Source: Hordeum vulgare subsp. vulgare (lineage: Eukaryota; Streptophyta; Magnoliopsida; Poales; Poaceae). From it: DNA of 64,000 nt. This document shows, piece after piece, positions 10,853 through 21,324 of the stretch. Positions within the stretch are counted from its first letter, which is position 1. Each line of letters starts with the position of its first letter. A model generated the notes under the pieces. That model was not told the origin of the DNA. It worked only from the letters and a program-made list of their open reading frames with translations, and did no database searches. A program made the position numbers and the translations under genes. The stretch is taken from positions 331,288,581 to 331,352,580 of the forward strand of contig NC_058518.1 in the NCBI RefSeq assembly GCF_904849725.1. The letters run 5' to 3'.

Positions 10853-11230
10853 TGAGCGGGACAATTTCTAATCATAAGCTTCATCCTCTCCCAAGATTGT
10901 GCAACGTGTTCATGATCAAGTTGCTCGAAATTCATGATATCATTACTATTTTTAGCCGGCGGAAAATACTTGGATTTTTAAGCATCTTTGCACTTATCCC
11001 AAGAATTGATACTATTTTTAGGCAAAGAAGAAAACCAAGTTTTTGCGCGATCTCACAACGAGAAAGGAAAAAAGCTTCAACTTAATCACGTCATTATCCA
11101 CATCTATTTTCTTTTGCATATCGCAAAGCTCAATGAAGGTAATGAGATGGGATGCGGCATCTTCACTAGGAAGGCCAGAGAATTGCTCTTTCATAACAAG
11201 ATTCAGCAAAGCTGCGTTGATTTCAGCCAT
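10853..11230 (-). pseudogene. C1 gag, N-terminal part only
   Basis: On the minus strand an ATG at 11228-11230 opens a frame closely matching the B1 gag at 15560-15940, with shared landmarks ALLNLVMKEQFSGLPSEDA and FIELCDMQKK. The frame shifts near 11060. Similarity ends abruptly at the border with block X, leaving only about 125 codons of gag. Confidence 0.85.
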
Positions 11231-11441
11231 GATGACTTCAACAAACAAACAAGCACACAAGCAAGCAAGAAAACCGGCAAAGGAAAATGGCAAAGGGCAA
11301 AAGGCAAAATAAAATGGCAAAGGAGAAAGGCAAATGAAAACGGCAAATGTGAAGTGGGGGAGAGGAAAACGAGAGGCAATTGGCAAAAAAAAGTAAATGC
11401 AAGAGATGAGTTTGTGAGTCCTACTTGGATAGATCTCTCCT

Positions 11442-11459
11442 TCCCCGGCAACGGCGCCA
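11442..11459 (-). promoter_or_regulatory. C1 primer binding site (tRNA-Asp)
   Basis: On the minus strand this reads TGGCGCCGTTGCCGGGGA, 18 bases complementary to the 3' end of plant tRNA-Asp. It lies 11 bp inside the C1 5' LTR border. Confidence 0.92.
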
Positions 11460-11470
11460 GAAATACTTCT

Positions 11471-12909
11471 TGCTACTGCAACAAAAGACCTTCCAACGGC
11501 GCCAGAAACAAGCGTGCTGACGGGAGACTATTCTTGTCTTGATTCTCCTCAGCAACGGCACCAGGAATCCTTCTGCTACGGCTACGCCTTTAGGGACTTC
11601 CTAGGCAAATATGCAAAGGATTCCCCCGTGGCCTTGGAGCCTTGCGTTGGTGTTCCCTCGAAGCGTAAGTGAATAGACCCGGGGGCCGTAGTGTTTACTA
11701 GTGGCTTCTCTCATGAAAGCAAGTAGACGGTGGGTGAACAAATTACTGTCGAGCAATTGATAGAACCGCGCAAAGTCATGACGTCATCTATGGCAATGAT
11801 TATATCTATAGGCATCACGTCCAAAACAAGTAGACCGATACTTTCTGCATCTACTACTATTACTCCACACGTTGACCGCTATCCAGCATGCATCTAGTGT
11901 ATTAAGTCCAAAAGAACAGAGTAACGCCTTAAGCAAGATGACATGATGTAGATGGACAATATCATATCTACGACAAAGCCCATCTTGTTACCCTTGATGG
12001 CAACTACATGATGTGTGCCTTGATATCCCTACTATCACTGGGAAAGGTCACCACACGGTATGAACCCAAAACCAAGCACTTCTCCCATTGCAAGAATCAT
12101 AGATCTAGTTGGCCAAACAAAACCCAAGACTCGGAGAGACTTACAAGGATATCAAATCATGCAAATAACAAATCAGCAAAGACTCAAATATACATCATAG
12201 ATAATCTGATCACAAATCCAGAATTCATCGAATCTCGACAAACACACCGCCAAAGAGGATTACATCGGATAGATCTCCATGAAGATCATGGAGAACTTTG
12301 TATTGAAGATCCAAGAGAGAGAAGAAGCCATCTAGCTACTAACTACGGACCCGTAGGTCTGAAGTGAACTACTCACGAGTCATTGGAGGGGCGATGATGT
12401 TGATGAAGAAGCCCTCCAACTCCAAAGTCCCCTCCGGCAGGGCACCGGGAAGGGTCTCCAGATGAGATCTCGTGGAAATGGAAGCTTGGGGCAGCGGAAA
12501 AGTGTTTTCGTGGACGCCCTGATTTTTTCTGGATTTTTAGGGAATTTATAGGCCAAAGATCTAGGGCAGGGGAGCGCCAGGGAGGCCACAAGCTTGGTTG
12601 CCGTGGCCTCCCCCCTGGCCGTGGCAACCGGGCTTGTGGGCTCCCTGTGGGCCCACTTGCTTGGCCGTCAAGCCTCCCGATCTTCTTCCGATCTGGAAAA
12701 AATCATTTTGGGGATTTTATTCCGTTTGGACTCCGTTCCAAAATCAGATCTGAAAAGAGTCAAAAACACAGAAAAAACAGGAACTGGCACTTGGCACTGA
12801 GTTAATAAGTTAGTCCCAAAAAAGATATAAAATTTAAACTAAACATCCAAAGTTGACAAGATAACAGCGTGAAACCATCAAAAATTATAGATACGTTTGA
12901 GACGTATCA
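11471..12909 (-). repeat. C1 5' LTR
   Basis: The 1,439-bp LTR starts (minus strand) TGATACGTCTCAAACGTATC at 12909 and ends TGCAGTAGCA at 11471. The U5 end holds two PBS-like relics (11494-11504 and 11553-11563). A palindrome with outer arms 12586-12593 / 12632-12639 and inner arms 12596-12602 / 12623-12629 lies in U3. The uninterrupted Copia-1 target is at 11551-11570. Confidence 0.9.
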
Positions 12910-13060
12910 ACTACCATGACTCAAAAAAATTCACTTAAGTAGCAGCACTGAACAAAATTCAGTTACCTAGAAGCACATAACAAAATTAAGTTATGTATGT
13001 TTCTACAAGTTGATTGATCTCAATAGACAGATCGAGTCCCCCTTTGATTTTTGTTCAGTG
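12910..13060. other. Short stretch between C1 and the H gag
   Basis: It starts with the C1 target duplicate ACTAC and holds three more degenerate AAAATTCAGTTAAC-like copies (about 12930, 12953 and 12983). Then similarity to the H gag begins abruptly. No H LTR, PBS or leader is present, so H is truncated on its left. Confidence 0.6.
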
Positions 13061-13143
13061 TCGAGATACCCTCCAACTACACGCTGGCAACGAGAATCGG
13101 TAAGTTCAACTGTGAGTCGAAGTTGGAGACTTGGCTTGAAGAT

Positions 13144-13433
13144 TAATGAGTGGCCTTCGAGACTGGCAGCTATAACAATTTTGTTGCCATGAGACCCTTG
13201 CCCCTCATGCTAGAGGGGTCGGTGAGGGCGTGGCTGAATCAGCTGCCCCCTCGCAGTATTTACAGTTGGGAAGACCTGGTCCGAGTGTTCGTCAAGATGT
13301 TCGAAGGTACTTATAAGCGCCCTGGCGGATTGACTGAGTTGCAGAAATGTGTACAGAAGAACAAAGAGACTCTCCATGAGTACATCCAACGTTGGAACAG
13401 TCTGCATAACACTATGGAAAATGTGACGGAGCA
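13144..13433 (+). pseudogene. H gag, left part
   Basis: The open frame has the retrotransposon gag signature with LEGSVRAWLNQLPP near residues 20-35 of the frame and a W-E-D/L-x-x-x-F pattern, then LTELQKCVQKNKETLHEYI. Nucleocapsid-like shells of Gypsy elements carry this domain. It stops at the A2 insertion and continues at 49928. An earlier frameshift lies near 13145-13150. Confidence 0.8.
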
Positions 13434-13694
13434 TGATACGTCTCCAACGTATCTCCTTTTCCGAACTCTTTTGCCCTTGTTTTGAACTCTAACTTGCATG
13501 ATTTAATGGAACTAACCCGGACTAACGCTGTTTTCAGCAGAATTGCCATGGTGTTGTTTTTGTGCAGAAATAAAAGTTCTCGGAATGTCCTGAAAATTTA
13601 CAGAGAATTTTTCTGGAATAAAAGAAAAATACCTGCGCAAAGATCCATCGGAGGGGGCGTGCCAGTGGGCCACAAGCCCACACGCTGCGGCCAC
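13434..13694 (+). repeat. A2 5' LTR, first piece
   Basis: It starts TGATACGTCTCCAACGTATC. It is cut after 261 bp by B1, which landed in the U3 palindrome region next to GTGGGCCACAAGCCC. The LTR continues at 33325. Confidence 0.93.
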
Positions 13695-15249
13695 TGATAC
13701 GTCTCCAACGTATCTATAATTTTTGATGGTTTCATGCTATTATCTTGTCAAACTTTGGATGTTTTGCATGCCTTTTATATACTTTTTGGGACTAATTTAT
13801 TGACTCAGTGCCAAGTGCCAGTTCCTGTTTTTTCCATGTTTTTGACCCCTTTCAGAGTAGATTTTGAAACAGAGTCCAAACGGAAGAAAATCCCCGAAAA
13901 GATTTTTTCCGGAACGGAAGAAGATCGGGAAGCTTGGGAGCCAAGGCAGGCGAGCCTCAGGAGGCCCACAAGCCCCCCACCCCGCGGCCAGGGGAGGCCG
14001 CGGCCCATAGGCTTGTGGGCCCCTGAGCGCCTCCTGACCTAGGGGTTGCGCCTATAAATTCCCTAAAAATCCCAAAAAAAATCAGGAGATCATCGAAATC
14101 ACTTTTTCGCCGCCGCAAGCTTCTGTCTCCGCAAGATCCCATCTGGGGCACGTTCTGGTGCCCTGTCGGAGGGGCGGTTCGGACACAGAGGGTTTCTCCA
14201 TCAACACCATGACCTCTCCGATGATGCGTGAGTAGTTCACCATAGACCTACGGGTCCATAGCTAGTAACTAGATGGCTTCTTCTCTCTCTTGGATCTTCA
14301 ATACAAACTTTCCATGATCTTCATGGAGATCTATCCGATGTAATCTTATTTTGCTGTGTGTTTGTCGAGATTCGATGAATTGTGGATTTATGATCAGATT
14401 ATCTATGTATCTTATTTGAGTTTCTTCTGATCTCTCTTATGCATGATTTCATATCCTTGTAATTCTCTTCGAGTTGTTGGTTTTGTTTGGCCAACTAGAT
14501 CTATGATTCTTGCAATGGGAGAAGTGCTTGGTTTTGGGTTCATACCGTGTGGTGACCTCACCCAGTGACAGAAGGGGTAGTGAGGCACGCATCATGTTGT
14601 TGCCATCAAGGGTAAAAAGATGGAGTTTTCATCATTGGTTTGAGATTATCCCTCTACATCATGTCATCTTGCTTAAAGTGTTACTCTGTTCGGCATGAAC
14701 TCAATACACTAGACGCATGCTGGATAGCGGTTGATGTGTGGAGTAATAGTAGTAGATGCAGAAAGTATCGGTCTACTTTTCTCAAACGTGATGCCTATAT
14801 GTATGATCATTGCCTTAGATATCGTCATGACTTTGCGCGGTTCTATCAATTGCTCGACAGTATTTTGTTCACCCACCATGATATTTGCTATTAGGAGAGA
14901 AGCCTCTAGTGAACACTATGGCCACCAGGGTCTACTCCACACCATATTTTCAGCCTTACACTTTTCACTTCGTTGCACTTTCCGCCTTCAGATCTCACTT
15001 TGCAAACAATCTTGAAGGGATTGACAACCCCTTTGAAGCGTTGGGTGCAAGCTTGTTTGTGTTTGCGCAGGTACTCTGGACTTGACGAGGCCCTCCTTCT
15101 GGATCGATACCTTGGTTCTCAAACTGAGGGAAATACTTACTTCTCCTGTGTTGCATCACCCTTTCCTCTTCAAGGAAAAAACCGACGCAAACTAGAGAAG
15201 TAATAAGAAGAATTCCTAGCGCCAAGGAAGGACTTTTGTTGCCGCAGTA
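13695..15249 (+). repeat. B1 5' LTR
   Basis: The 1,555-bp LTR starts TGATACGTCTCCAACGTATC. Its terminal CA has decayed to TA at 15248-15249; the 3' LTR still has GCA. A degenerate PBS-like segment (around 15213-15233) lies just inside the U5 end. Confidence 0.92.
13963..14059 (+). promoter_or_regulatory. B1 U3 two-tier palindrome and TATA box
   Basis: Outer arms GGCCCACAAGCC (13963-13974) and GGCTTGTGGGCC (14010-14021) enclose inner arms CCGCGGCC (13982-13989) and GGCCGCGG (13996-14003). TATAAAT follows at 14053-14059, a likely core promoter for the element. The 3' LTR keeps the outer arms and the TATA (20598-20604). Confidence 0.7.
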
Positions 15250-15259
15250 GAAGAATTTC

Positions 15260-15277
15260 TGGCGCCGTTGCCGGGGA
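15260..15277 (+). promoter_or_regulatory. B1 primer binding site (tRNA-Asp)
   Basis: TGGCGCCGTTGCCGGGGA is an 18-base match to the complement of the tRNA-Asp 3' end, 10 bp downstream of the LTR border. Confidence 0.95.
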
Positions 15278-15466
15278 GGAAGATCAAGTCAAGGACTCAT
15301 CCAAGTAGGTGTCGCAAACTCATCTCTTGCATTTACTTTGTTTGCCAGTTGCCTCTCGTTTTCCTCTCCCCCACTTCACCAATTTCCCTTTTTCGTTTGC
15401 CTTTTTCGTTCTCTTTTTCGTTCGCTCTTTTTCTCGCCTGCTCTTTGTTTGCTTGTTGAAGTCACC

Positions 15467-17534
15467 ATGAACGAAAACACCAAACTTTGTGACTTCTCGA
15501 ATACTAATAATAATGATTTTATTAGTACTCTGATTGCTCCCGCCACTAGTGCGGAGTCATGCGAAATCAATGTCGCTTTGCTGAATCTTGTTATGAAAGA
15601 GCAATTCTCTGGCCTTCCTAGTGAAGATGCCGCATCCCATCTCAATACCTTCATTGAGCTTTGCGATATGCAAAAGAAGAAAGATGTGGATAATGACGTG
15701 ATTAAATTGAAGCTTTTTCCTTTCTCGTTGCGAGATCACGCAAAAAATTGGTTTTCTTCTTTGCCCAAAAATAGTATCGATTCTTGGGATAAGTGCAAAG
15801 ATGCTTATATTTCCAAGTCCCCGGCTAAGAACATCTCTCTCCGTAATGATATCATGAATTTCAAGCAACTTGATCATGAACATGTTGCACAAGCTTGGGA
15901 GAGAATGAAATTAATGATTAGAAATTGTCCCGCTCATGGCTTGAGCCTTTGGATGATTATTCAAATCTTTTACGCTGGCTTGAATTTCGCTTCTATAAAT
16001 ATCTTGGACTCCGCCTTAGGTGGAACGTTCATGGAAATCAAGTTAGGAGAAGCCACAAAGATCTTAGACAACATCATGACAAACTACTCTCAGTGGCACA
16101 CTGAAAGGTTACTACTAGTAAGAAGGTACACGCTATAGAGGAAATTAACTCGTTGAGTGCTAAGATGGACGAGTTAATGAATTTGGTTGCTAGTAGAAGT
16201 GCTCCTTTGGATCCTAATGATATGCCTTTGTCTTCTTTGATTGAGAGTAGCAACGCTAGCTTGGACGTTAATTTTGTTGGTAGGAATAACTTTGGCAACA
16301 ACAATGCTTTTAGAGGAAACTATGTGCCTAGGCCTTTTCCTCGTAACTCCTCTAATAACTTTGGCAACTCCTACATCAATACCCATGGAAATTACAATAG
16401 ATTAACCTCTGATCTAGAGAGTAATATCAAAGAGTTCATCAACTCTCAAAAGATTTTCAATGCGTCCATAGAGGAAAAACTACTCAAAATTGACGATTTA
16501 GCTAAGAGCGTTGATAGAATGTCTGTGATGTTGATGCTTTGAAAGATAGATGTGCTCCTACCAAAAGCAACATGGATGAAACTTTGAAAGCTATGCGTGT
16601 TTCCATGATTGAGAGCCAAGAAAGAACCACCAAAATTCGTGCTAGACATGAATCGCTTAAAAAGGCGTGTTGTCGTGATGAGAATCACGAAGATCTTAAA
16701 GTGCTTGATGTGACTCACATTGAATATTTGTTTTCTGGTGTCAAACCTAATGATTATGGGGCTGGATATGAATCCACTTTGGTTGAAAAGTGCCCCAATG
16801 ATTCAGAGTCCATCTATCTTGATGCTAAAACCATTGAAAGTGGAGTAGAAGATGTTAAAACTTTGAGTAGTAATGGAATTACTACCGTGGATTTCAAGGA
16901 ATTCAATTATGATAGTTTCTCCTTGATTGAATGCATTTCTTTGATGCAATCCATGTTAAACTCTCCACACGCTTATAGCCAAAACAAGGCCTTTACCGAT
17001 CATATCGTCGAAGCTATGATAAAATCTCTTGAAGAGAAACTTGAATTGGAAGTCTCTATCCCTACAAAGCTTCATGATGAGTGGGAACCTACCATCAAAA
17101 TCAAAATCAAAAACTATGAGTGCAATGCTTTGTGTGATTTGGGTGCTAGTGTTTCTGCGATTCCAAAGTCTTTATGTGATGTTCTGGGTTTTAATGAGAT
17201 TGAAGAGTGTTCTCTTAATTTGCATCTTGCTGATTCTACTGTCAAGAAACCCATGGGAAGGATCAATGATGTTCTTATTGTTGCAAATAGGAACTATGTA
17301 CCCGTGGATTTCATTGTGCTTGACATTGATTGCAATCCTACTTGCCCTATTATTCTTGGTAGACCTTTCCTAAGGACTATCGGTGCTATCATCGATATGA
17401 AGGAAGGGAATATTAGATTTCAATTTCCTTTAAGGAAGGGCATGGAACACTTTCCTAGAAAAAAAATAAGATTGCCTTATGAATCCATGACGAGGGCCAC
17501 TTATGGTTTGAGCACCAAAGACGACGACACGTGA
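15467..17534 (+). pseudogene. B1 gag-protease, two frameshifts
   Basis: ATG 15467 opens gag. A Gypsy gag core spans about 15560-16080, with landmarks LKLFPFSLRDHAKNWFSSLP and HVAQAWERMKLM. The frame shifts near 16110 and continues as an Asn-rich linker to about 16540, where it shifts again. The last part (16539-17534) holds an aspartic protease with CDLGASVSAIP (about 17132-17164) and the partner motif IILGRPFL (about 17350). The catalytic triplet is DLG rather than DTG/DSG, apparently normal here because all copies have DLG or a close variant. The stop is TGA at 17532-17534. No RT or integrase follows. Confidence 0.88.
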
Positions 17535-18242
17535 TTCTATCGCTTTTATGCCTAGCTAAGGGCGTTAAACAATAGCGCTTGTTGGGAGGCAAACCAATGA
17601 ATTTATCTTTTATCTTTCTGTTTTGTTGCGTCTACACCATCACAATTCTGTTGTGATTGTGTTTTTTGTGTTTCTTTTTGTGTTTGAGCCAAGCAAAACC
17701 TTTATGACTAGTCTTGGTAACGGTTGTTTGATCCTGCTGGAAAAAGACAGAAACTTTGCACTCATGAGATGATTTTTAATTTTTATTCAGAAAGATATTT
17801 TGAGTTGATTCTTTTTTCTGCTGGTTGATATGCTTTTTTCCCAGGCCTGCGTAATTTTTCAGATTTTTTGAGGTACCAGAAGTATACGAAGTATACAGAT
17901 TGCTACAGACTGGTCTGTTTTTGACAGATTTTGTTTTTGTTGAGTTGGTTGCTTCTTTTGATGAAACTATGGTTAGTATCGGGGGGTACTAGCCATGGAA
18001 AAGTGAGAATACAGTAGCTCAACACCTATATAGATGGAATTAAAGTTTTCTACGGTACCAAAATAAGTGGTAGTTTTCTTTCTTGTACTAACGTTATCAC
18101 GAGTTTCTGTTTAAGTTTCGTGTTGTGAAGTTTTCAAGTTTATGGTGATGTTCTCATTGACGATGAGATAAGGAGTGGAAAGAGCTCAATCTTGGGGATT
18201 CCCAAGGCATCCCAAGCCAAATTCAAGGACACCAAAAATCCT

Positions 18243-18273
18243 AAGCTTGGGGATGCCCCGGGAAGGCATCCCC
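18243..18273 (+). repeat. Internal PPT copy inside a hairpin (B1)
   Basis: AAGCTTGGGGATGC (18243-18256) is identical to the terminal PPT at 20222-20235. Its G-run is the left arm of a 9-bp stem: GGGGATGCC (18249-18257) pairs with GGCATCCCC (18265-18273) across a 7-base loop. Confidence 0.85.
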
Positions 18274-20221
18274 TCTTTCGTCTTCAATCCATCGGTAACA
18301 TTACTTGGAGCTATATTTTTATTCACCACATGATATGTGTTTTTCTTGGAGCGTCTTGTATCGTAGGAGTCTTTTCTTTTTGTTGTGTCACAATCATCCT
18401 TGCTGCACACCTTTTTGAGAGAGAGAGACATGCACTCATCGTGATTTTGCTAGAATGCTCATAGTGCTTCACTTATATCTTTTGAGCTAGATACTTTTGC
18501 TCTAGTGCTTCACTTATATCTTTTAGAGCACGGCGGTGCGTGATTTGGTAGTTGGCTTATGCTATGAAAGTAGTTCCAAATGTGATAGGTACCCAAATAG
18601 GATACAAAAACCTCCACCTTCATGTGCATTGAGTAGAAAGAGAAGTCTTGATTCCTCTCAATTAGTTTTGAGACGTGGATTCGGTAATATTAAGAGTTAT
18701 GTTAGTAGGGTGTTGTGAATCTAGAGATACTCGTGTTGAAGTTAGTGATTCCCGTAGCATGCACGTATGGTGAACCGCTATGTTAGGAAGTTAGAGCATA
18801 ATTGATCTATTGATTGTCATCCTTTGTGTTGAAGTCGGGATCGCGCGATGGTTAACACCTACCAACCCTTCCCCTCGGAGTATGCATTTAGCACTTTGTT
18901 TCGATTACTAATAAAAACTTCCGCAACAAGTATGTGAGTTCTTCATGACTAATGTGAGCCAACGGTATAGATGAACTTTCACCTTCCACCATTGCTAGCC
19001 TCTCTAGTGCCGCGCAATTCTCGCCGGTGCACAAACCCACCAAATTCCTTCCTCAAAACAGCCACCATATCTACCTACTATGGCATTTTCATAGCCATTC
19101 CAAGATATATTGCCATGCAACTCCCACTGTTCCGTCTCATGACTTGTGCCGTCACTCTCATATTACCATTGCATGATCGTAATATAGCTAGCGAGATGTT
19201 TTCAACGTCATACGTCATGCTAGATCGTTGCATCCCGGTACACTGCCGGAGGCATTTCCTATGGAGTCATCATCATATTGATCTTTGAGCTATGAGTAAA
19301 TAAAAGTTTGATGATCATCATTATTAGAGCATTGTCCCATGTGAGGAAATATTAAAAAAAAAGAGGCCAAAGATCCCAAAAACAAAAACAAAAAAGAGAA
19401 AAGAAAAAAAAGGCCTAAGAGCCCAAATGAAAAAAAGGGAGAGAGAAAAGAGAGAAGGGACAATGCTACTATTTCTTCCACACTTGTGCTTCATGATAGC
19501 ACCATGTTCTTCATGATTGAGAGCTTCTTGCTTCGTCACCACCATATGCTAGTGGGAATCTTCATTATATAACTTGGCTTGTATATTCCAATGATGGGCT
19601 TCCTCAAAATTGCCCTAGGTTTTCGTGAGCAAGCAAGTTGGATGAACACCCACTAGTTCTCCTTTTGAGCTTTCACATACTTATAGCTCTAGTGCATCCT
19701 TTTGTATGGAAATCCCTACTCATTCACATTGACATCTATTAATGGGCATCTTCATAGCCTATTGATACGCCGAGTCAATGTGACCATCTCCTCTTTTTTG
19801 TCTCACAACCACCACCACACTCTATTCCACCTATAGTGCTATATCCATGGCTCACGCTCATATATTGCGTGATAGTTATAAAAAGTTTGAGAAAGTAAGA
19901 GTGCGGAAACAATTACTTGGCCAATACCGGGGTTGTGCATGATTTACATTAGTTGTGTGAGGATGATGGAGCATAGCCAGACTATATGATTTTATAGGGA
20001 TAACTTTCTTTGGCCTTGTTATTTTGAAAGTTCATGATTACCTTACTAGTTTGCTTGAAGTATTATTGTTTTCATTTTAATAGCAAACTATTGTTTTGAA
20101 TCTTACGGATCTGAAAATTCATGTCACATGAAAGAAGTTGCAAAGGACAACTATGCTAGGTAGCATTCCACATCAAAAGTTCATTCTTTACCACTTCTCT
20201 ACTCGAGGACGAGCAGGAGTT

Positions 20222-20236
20222 AAGCTTGGGGATGCT
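20222..20236 (+). promoter_or_regulatory. B1 polypurine tract
   Basis: AAGCTTGGGGATGCT directly precedes the 3' LTR, in the position where plus-strand DNA synthesis is primed. Confidence 0.9.
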
Positions 20237-21324
20237 TGATACGTCTCCAACGTATCTATAATTTTTGATGGTTTCATGCTATTATCTTGTCAAACTTTGG
20301 ATGTTTCGCTTGCCTTTTATATATTATTTGGGACTAATTTATTGACTCAGTGCCACGTGCCAGATCCTGTTTTTTCCATGTTTTTGACCCCTTCCAAAGG
20401 AGATTTTGAAACAGAGTCCAAATGGAAGAAAATCCCCGAAAAGATTTTTTCCGGAGCGGAAGAAGATCGGGAAGCTTGGGAGCCAAGGCAGGGGAGCCTC
20501 AGGGGCCCCACAAGCCCCCACCCCGCGATCAGGGGGGAGGTCGCCGCCCACAGGCTTGTGGGCCCCCCTGAGCGCCCCCTGACCTAGGGGTTGCGCCTAT
20601 AAATTCCCTAAAAATCTCAAAAAATCAGGAGATCATCGAAATCACTCTTCCGCCGCCGCAAGCTTCTGTCTCCGCAAGATCCCATCTGGGGCACATTCTG
20701 GTGCCCTGCCGGAGGGGGGCTTCGGACACGAAGGGCTTCTCCATCAACACCATGATCTCTCCGATGATGCGTGAGTAGTTCACCATAGACCTATGGGTCC
20801 ATAGCTAGTAACTAGATGGCTTCTTCTCTCTCTTGGATCTTCAATACAAAGTTCTCCATGATCTTCATGGAGATCTATCCGATGTAATCTTCGAGATCCG
20901 ATGAATTGTGGATTTATGATCAGATTATCTATGAATCTTATTTGAGTTTCTTTTGATCTCCCTTATGCATGATTTCATATCCTTGTCGTTCTCTTCGAGT
21001 TGTGGGTTTTGTTTGGCCAACTAAATCTATGATTCTTGCAATGGGAGAAGTGCTTGGTCTTGGGTTCATACCGTGCGGTGACCTCACCAAGTGATAGAAG
21101 GGGTAGTGAGGCACGCATCGTGTTGTTGCCATCAAGGGTAAAAAGATGGGGTTTTCATCATTGGTTTGAGATTATCCCTCTACATCATGTCATCTTGCTT
21201 AAAGCGTTACTCTGTTTTTCATGAACTCAATACACTAGATGCATGCTGGATAGAGGTCGATGTGTGGAGTAATAGTAGTAGATGCAGAAAGTATCGGTCT
21301 ACTTGTCTCGGACGTGATGCCTAT
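20237..21324 (+). repeat. B1 3' LTR, first piece
   Basis: The LTR starts TGATACGTCTCCAACGTATC, is cut by A1 after CCTAT (21320-21324), and continues at 32868. Confidence 0.93.

Larger units (their letters stand above)
2687..12909 (-). mobile_element. C1: Athila-like Gypsy element, minus strand, gutted
   Basis: The element is bounded by TG/CA ends and the 5-bp duplication ACTAC (2682-2686 and 12910-12914). On the minus strand its order is 5' LTR (11471-12909), PBS (11442-11459), leader, gag start (10853-11230), then block X, then a truncated 3' LTR on the left. Its LTR resembles family B, with start TGATACGTCTCAAACGTATC. Most of the internal region is missing. Copia-1 is nested in its left LTR. 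Confidence 0.88.
17535..20236 (+). other. B1 long non-coding tail
   Basis: About 2.7 kb without a credible ORF separates the protease stop from the 3' LTR. It holds a hairpin at 18191-18206 and a second at 18249-18273. The second overlaps an internal copy of the polypurine tract (18243-18256). A purine-rich stretch lies at about 19350-19462 and the terminal PPT at 20222-20235. The same order is found in B2 and in D. Confidence 0.8.
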
